NCBI GenBank assembly: GCA_036381495.1
Contig: DASVCS010000151.1
Coordinates: 1 to 17,169, forward strand
Direction of reading: 5' to 3'
Source: DASVCS01 sp036381495
GTDB lineage: Bacteria > Gemmatimonadota > Gemmatimonadetes > Longimicrobiales > RSA9
DNA: 17,169 nt
Made by a program: the position numbers and the translations under genes. The notes below the pieces were generated by a model. It saw only the letters and a program-made list of their open reading frames with translations. It made no database searches and was not told the DNA's origin. Below, in pieces: positions 14,202 to 17,169 of this stretch (positions within the stretch are counted from its first letter, which is position 1; each line of letters begins with the position of its first letter).

Positions 14202-15136
14202 GGCTTCCCCTCCTCGTTGTCGTCGTCCGTCCGGTACGGTACTTCGATCTCCATGCCGTCGTGCGCGACCGTCGTCTTCCGGAACACCCGGCGCGCCTCG
14301 CGCTCGAGCGGCCGCGGGTCCTCTGCGTAGCGCGACGAGAGGTGGGTCAGCACCAGGCGCAAGACGCGCGCCTCGCGGGCGGTCTCGGCCGCCTCGCGGG
14401 CGGTCGAGTGCAGCGTCTCTCGCGCGCGGTCGGCCTCCGCCTCGGCGAAGGTCGCGTCGTGGATGAGCAGGTCCGCGCCGCGCGCGGCCTCGACCGTGCC
14501 CGCGCACGGCCGCGTGTCGCCCGTGTAGACCACCCGCCGGCCCGGCCGCGGCGCGCCCACCACGTCCTCCGGTCGCACCACGCGGCCGTCCACCTCGATC
14601 GTCTCGCCGCGGTGAAGGCGCCCGAAGAGCGGGCCCTCCGGCACGCCCAACTCGCGCGCGCGCTCCGGATGGAACCGCCCCAGCCGCGTGTGCTCGACGA
14701 GCGCGTAGCCCAGCGACGGGCCGCCGTGCCGCGTCGCGAACGGCACGATGTCGTAGCCCTCGCGCGCGACCGCCGCGCCGGGCGCGAGCTCGATGATCTC
14801 GATCGCGAACGGGACGCGCTCGACGCCGAGGTGCACGGCATCGTGCAGGATCGGGCGGCTCCCCTCCGGGCCCCACAGCCGGATCGGCTCCTCGCGACCC
14901 TGCAACCCCATGGTGCGCAATAGCCCGATCACGCCCAGGTAGTGGTCCGCGTGCATGTGGCTGAAGAAGATGTCGCCGATCGTGAACCCCGTCTGATACC
15001 GCATCATCTGGCGCTGCGTCCCTTCGCCGCAGTCGAAGAGGAGCAGTTCGCCCTCGCGGTTCACGAGCACGGCGCTCACGTTCCGGCCGACGGTCGGCCG
15101 GCTGGCCGCGGTGCCCAGGAAGATGACGCGGATCAT
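14198..15136 (-). CDS. rnz: ribonuclease Z (tRNA 3' endonuclease)
   Basis: The 312-aa protein has the length of bacterial RNase Z and the full beta-lactamase-fold set: 'IRVIFLGTAASRPTVGRNVS' at the N-terminus, 'LLLFDCGEGTQRQMMR' (31-46), metal-binding 'SHMHADHYLG' (H60, H62, D64, H65), 'PFATRHGGPSLGYALVE', 'YTGDTRPC', 'IHDATF' and 'LTHLSSRY'. The GEGTQRQM stretch is typical of RNase Z rather than other family members. It trims the 3' trailer of tRNA precursors. ATG 15136 starts right at the conserved beta strand; 68 in-frame codons further upstream overlap the small membrane-protein gene and look like shadow. There is no strong Shine-Dalgarno, and the preceding stop is only 4 nt away, so coupling is likely. 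Its stop overlaps aroA. Confidence 0.95.
   Translation of the reverse strand: MIRVIFLGTAASRPTVGRNVSAVLVNREGELLLFDCGEGTQRQMMRYQTGFTIGDIFFSHMHADHYLGVIGLLRTMGLQGREEPIRLWGPEGSRPILHDAVHLGVERVPFAIEIIELAPGAAVAREGYDIVPFATRHGGPSLGYALVEHTRLGRFHPERARELGVPEGPLFGRLHRGETIEVDGRVVRPEDVVGAPRPGRRVVYTGDTRPCAGTVEAARGADLLIHDATFAEAEADRARETLHSTAREAAETAREARVLRLVLTHLSSRYAEDPRPLEREARRVFRKTTVAHDGMEIEVPYRTDDDNEEGKP
14207..14215 (-). promoter_or_regulatory. strong Shine-Dalgarno of aroA inside rnz
   Basis: On the minus strand GAGGAGGGG ends 5 nt before GTG 14201. It encodes the last acidic residues of RNase Z and fixes a start that would otherwise be ambiguous because the frame is open far upstream. Confidence 0.8.
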
Positions 15137-15140
15137 CGCG

Positions 15141-15500
15141 CTACCGGCCGTACGGCGCGATGTCCGTCCGCCGGGGCGCCTTGCCGGGCAGGAGCCAGAG
15201 GAGCGCGTAGGCGGCGTAGATCGGCGCGGCCTCGGTGGGGAGCAGCGCCGGCAGCGCCAGCACGGCGCTCCAGAAGACGACGGCGCCCAGCGCACGCCAC
15301 CGGGCGCGCCGCGCACGCGCGGCATGCGCCTCCGCGTCATCCATCCCCGTCACGTCGCCCCGGCGCTCGCGCGTCTTCGCCACCTCCCCGGCGAGGAACG
15401 CGTCCACCCCCTGCCGCGCCGCGCGGAACACCGCGCGTACGATCCGCCACGCCACCGCCGCAATGCCGAGGATCGCGAAGAAATCGAGTGCCGCCTGCAT
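15141..15500 (-). CDS. small membrane protein of unknown function
   Basis: The 119-aa product was not recognised. It has hydrophobic segments at about residues 4-24, 70-87 and 91-105, a charged and helical central region (about 26-70, rich in Arg and Ala), and a basic C-terminus 'PGKAPRRTDIAPYGR'. Two or three membrane passes are likely. ATG 15500 has no clear Shine-Dalgarno. The stop is 4 nt before the rnz ATG, so it is the probable first gene of the minus-strand cluster. It is called real because its frame has plausible membrane topology and an operon-like junction, whereas the competing frames are arginine- and serine-rich. Confidence 0.7.
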   Translation of the reverse strand: MQAALDFFAILGIAAVAWRIVRAVFRAARQGVDAFLAGEVAKTRERRGDVTGMDDAEAHAARARRARWRALGAVVFWSAVLALPALLPTEAAPIYAAYALLWLLPGKAPRRTDIAPYGR

Positions 15501-15546
15501 CGGTGAAAAGGAACGCTTCTACGGTTGCACCGCAATCCCTGGGGGC

Positions 15547-15582
15547 GTGCGCGAGCGGGTGCGCGAGCGCAATCGCGTGTGT
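15547..15582. repeat. degenerate 6-bp tandem array, GTGCGC/GAGCGG type
   Basis: Units in register are GTGCGC, GAGCGG, GTGCGC, GAGCGC, AATCGC and GTGTGT. The first two form a 12-mer that is repeated once with one change. It resembles the other hexamer arrays in period only. Confidence 0.55.
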
Positions 15583-15845
15583 TTCATACAACTCCGGGCT
15601 CCGCTCGCCCCCCGTGGAAACCTGGAACGTACGCGCCCGGCGGGCGGGCGGGCAAGGCGCCGGGGCGCGGCCATGCCACGCGGGGCCCCGTGCGGCGGAC
15701 GCGGGCGGCCGATACCGCCGAACCCGTTGCGCGCCCGGCCGCCGAAGAGAAGATTGCCGGCATGCGCCGCCATCCGCGCGCCGCACCCGCGCCGCCGTCC
15801 GCCGCCGGACCCCGGCGCACTCGCCCGTTCCAGCCGGACCGAACC

Positions 15846-15853
15846 AGGAGGAG
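15846..15853 (+). promoter_or_regulatory. Shine-Dalgarno of the amidase gene
   Basis: AGGAGGAG precedes ATG 15860 with ideal spacing (6 to 8 nt) and favours this start over the in-frame ATG 14 codons later, just before the twin-arginine motif. Confidence 0.8.
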
Positions 15854-15859
15854 AGCCGA

Positions 15860-17169
15860 ATGACCGACATCGCGAAGCGCGACCCGCACGCCACCGGTGG
15901 GATGGACCGCCGGAGCTTCCTCCGGTGCACGGCCGTCGCCGGCGTGGCCGCGGCCACCGGCGCGCCGCTCGCCGCCTGTGGCAGCGGCCCCGCCGTCACA
16001 TCCACCCGCTCCACCGCCGCCTCAGTGCCGCCGTTCGAGCTGGAAGAGGCCACGGTCGCGGAGCTCCAGGAGATGCTCGAGTCCGGCCGCCACACCGCGC
16101 GCTCGCTGGTCGAGGCGTACCTCGCGCGCATCGAGGCGCTCGATCGGCAGGGGCCCGCGCTCCACCACGTGCTCGAAACCAACCCGGACGCGCTCGACAT
16201 CGCCGACCAGCTCGACGCGGAACGCCGCGAGCGCGGCCCGCGCGGACCGCTGCACGGCATCCCCGTCCTCATCAAGGACAACATCGACACGGGCGACCGC
16301 ATGATGACCACGGCCGGCTCGCTCGCGCTCGAAGGGCCGCCCGCCCCACGTGACGCCTTCGTCGCCGAGCGGCTGCGCGCCGCCGGCGCCATCATCATCG
16401 CCAAGGCGAACCTCAGCGAGTGGGCGAACTTCCGCTCGACGCAGTCCTCGAGCGGCTGGAGCGGGCGCGGCGGCCAGGGCCGCAACCCCTACGCGCTCGA
16501 CCGCACGCCCTGCGGCTCGAGCTCCGGCACCGGCGGCGGCATCTCCGCGAACTACGCCGCCGTCGGCGTCGGCACCGAGACGGACGGCTCCGTGGTCTGC
16601 CCCTCCGCCGCGAACTCGCTCGTCGGCATCAAGCCGACGCTCGGCCTGATCAGCCGCGCGGGGATCATCCCGATCGCCCACAGCCAGGACACCGCCGGCC
16701 CGATGGCGCGCACCGTGCGCGACGCCGCGATCCTGCTCGGCGCGCTCGCCGGCCCCGACCCGCGTGACCCGGCGACCGCGGCGGCACGCGGCCACACGCA
16801 CGCCGACTACACGCAGTTCCTCGACGCCGCCGGGCTGCGCGGCGCGCGCATCGGCATCGCGCGAGAACGCTTCTTCGGCTACAGCCCCGAGGCCGACCGC
16901 ATCGTCGAGACCGCCATCGACGCCATGCGCGAGGCCGGCGCCGTGATCATCGACCCGGCCGACATCCCGAACGTCGGCGAGTACGACGCCACCGAGTTCA
17001 CGGTCCTCCTCTACGAGTTCAAGGCCGACCTGAACCGCTACCTCGCCGAGCGCGGCCCGAGCGCGCCCGTCCGCTCGCTCGAAGAGATCATCGCTTTCAA
17101 CGAGCGCAACCGCGCCCGAGAGATGCCGTACTTCGGCCAGGAGATCATGGAGCAGGCGCAGGAGAAGGG
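15860..17169 (+). CDS. amidase-signature family hydrolase, Tat-exported lipoprotein (5' part only)
   Basis: The frame runs off the window after 436 codons. Residues 16-40 form a signal with the twin-arginine motif 'DRRSFLR', a hydrophobic stretch and a lipobox ending 'LAAC' (C40), so the folded enzyme is probably exported by Tat and lipid-anchored. The Ser-Ser-Lys triad of the amidase-signature family is visible: K139 in 'PVLIKDNIDT', the cis-serine in 'GSSSGTGGG' (about S221) and the nucleophile in 'TETDGSVVCPSA' (about S244). 'GIKPTLGLISRAGIIPIAHS' follows as expected. The family hydrolyses many amides; GatA of the tRNA amidotransferase shares this fold, but export rules that role out. Related secreted members are often labelled peptide amidases, though substrate cannot be read here. 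It is divergent from the membrane protein-rnz cluster. Confidence 0.93.
   Translation, partial: MTDIAKRDPHATGGMDRRSFLRCTAVAGVAAATGAPLAACGSGPAVTSTRSTAASVPPFELEEATVAELQEMLESGRHTARSLVEAYLARIEALDRQGPALHHVLETNPDALDIADQLDAERRERGPRGPLHGIPVLIKDNIDTGDRMMTTAGSLALEGPPAPRDAFVAERLRAAGAIIIAKANLSEWANFRSTQSSSGWSGRGGQGRNPYALDRTPCGSSSGTGGGISANYAAVGVGTETDGSVVCPSAANSLVGIKPTLGLISRAGIIPIAHSQDTAGPMARTVRDAAILLGALAGPDPRDPATAAARGHTHADYTQFLDAAGLRGARIGIARERFFGYSPEADRIVETAIDAMREAGAVIIDPADIPNVGEYDATEFTVLLYEFKADLNRYLAERGPSAPVRSLEEIIAFNERNRAREMPYFGQEIMEQAQEK

Larger units (their letters stand above)
15501..15859. other. divergent intergenic region
   Basis: This gap must hold promoters for the minus-strand cluster and the + strand amidase, but no convincing -35/-10 pair was found in either direction. 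It contains a degenerate 6-bp array (15547-15582), a lower-GC patch just after it (GTGTTTCATACAACT), and a G-rich stretch GGCGGGCGGGCGGG (15639-15652) in the expected amidase leader. No coding frame in it is credible. Confidence 0.5.

Noticed and set aside
13023..14330. Open + strand frame of 435 codons opposite aroA
   Set aside because: No family resemblance, and it spans the aroA/rnz junction; the minus strand has the EPSP synthase signatures.
15136..15340. 68-codon N-terminal extension of RNase Z
   Set aside because: It is Arg/Pro/Ser-rich, overlaps the small membrane-protein gene in another frame, and precedes the conserved RNase Z N-terminus at ATG 15136.
15639..15652. GGCGGGCGGGCGGG as a four-run G-quadruplex in the amidase leader
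   Set aside because: Only three full GGG runs plus a GG are present, so at most a weak two-layer structure; common in DNA this GC-rich.

Overview
The window is GC-rich (about 70% in most stretches; 72% by hand count at 7501-7560) and looks like chromosome from a free-living Gram-negative bacterium. An acidobacterial-type (ADOP/MacB) ABC permease, a Tat-exported amidase, a lipoprotein with a periplasmic-binding fold, and the rnz-aroA-cmk-rpsA cluster fit Gemmatimonadota best. That placement is inferred from gene style, not from a marker search.

Layout: (1) 1-1023, the 3' end of an ABC permease gene on the + strand. (2) 1024-6582, an accessory segment holding a DUF3800 gene (+) with visibly lower GC, a 403-bp non-coding gap, and a two-cistron minus-strand restriction-modification unit. 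That unit is a 1202-aa type IIG nuclease/methyltransferase/specificity protein followed, through a GTGA overlap, by a 182-aa protein that resembles the usual C-terminal tail of such enzymes. (3) 6583-6825, a gap built largely from two different 6-bp tandem arrays. (4) 6826-9824 (-), a lipoprotein gene overlapping by ATGA with a propionyl-CoA-type carboxylase beta subunit gene. Hexamer arrays of the CCCTAG/CCCCAG type lie at the carboxylase stop codon and, as an inverted pair, inside the end of the lipoprotein gene. (5) 9887-15500 (-), a housekeeping cluster transcribed as small membrane protein, rnz, aroA, cmk, rpsA. Its junctions are tight (4-nt gap, GTGA, GTGA), rpsA has a strong promoter and a long leader, and a rho-independent terminator follows rpsA. 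(6) 15860-17169 (+), a divergently transcribed amidase gene that runs off the end.

How the parts work together: the minus-strand core joins tRNA 3' processing (RNase Z), the shikimate pathway (AroA), CMP/dCMP phosphorylation (Cmk) and translation initiation (S1). aroA-cmk-rpsA is a commonly conserved order. The DUF3800 gene and the type IIG pair converge and look like a small defence-type insertion. No complete new system can be demonstrated from sequence alone. The most unusual signals are the telomere-like, G-quadruplex-capable hexamer arrays around the carboxylase gene and the split type IIG enzyme.
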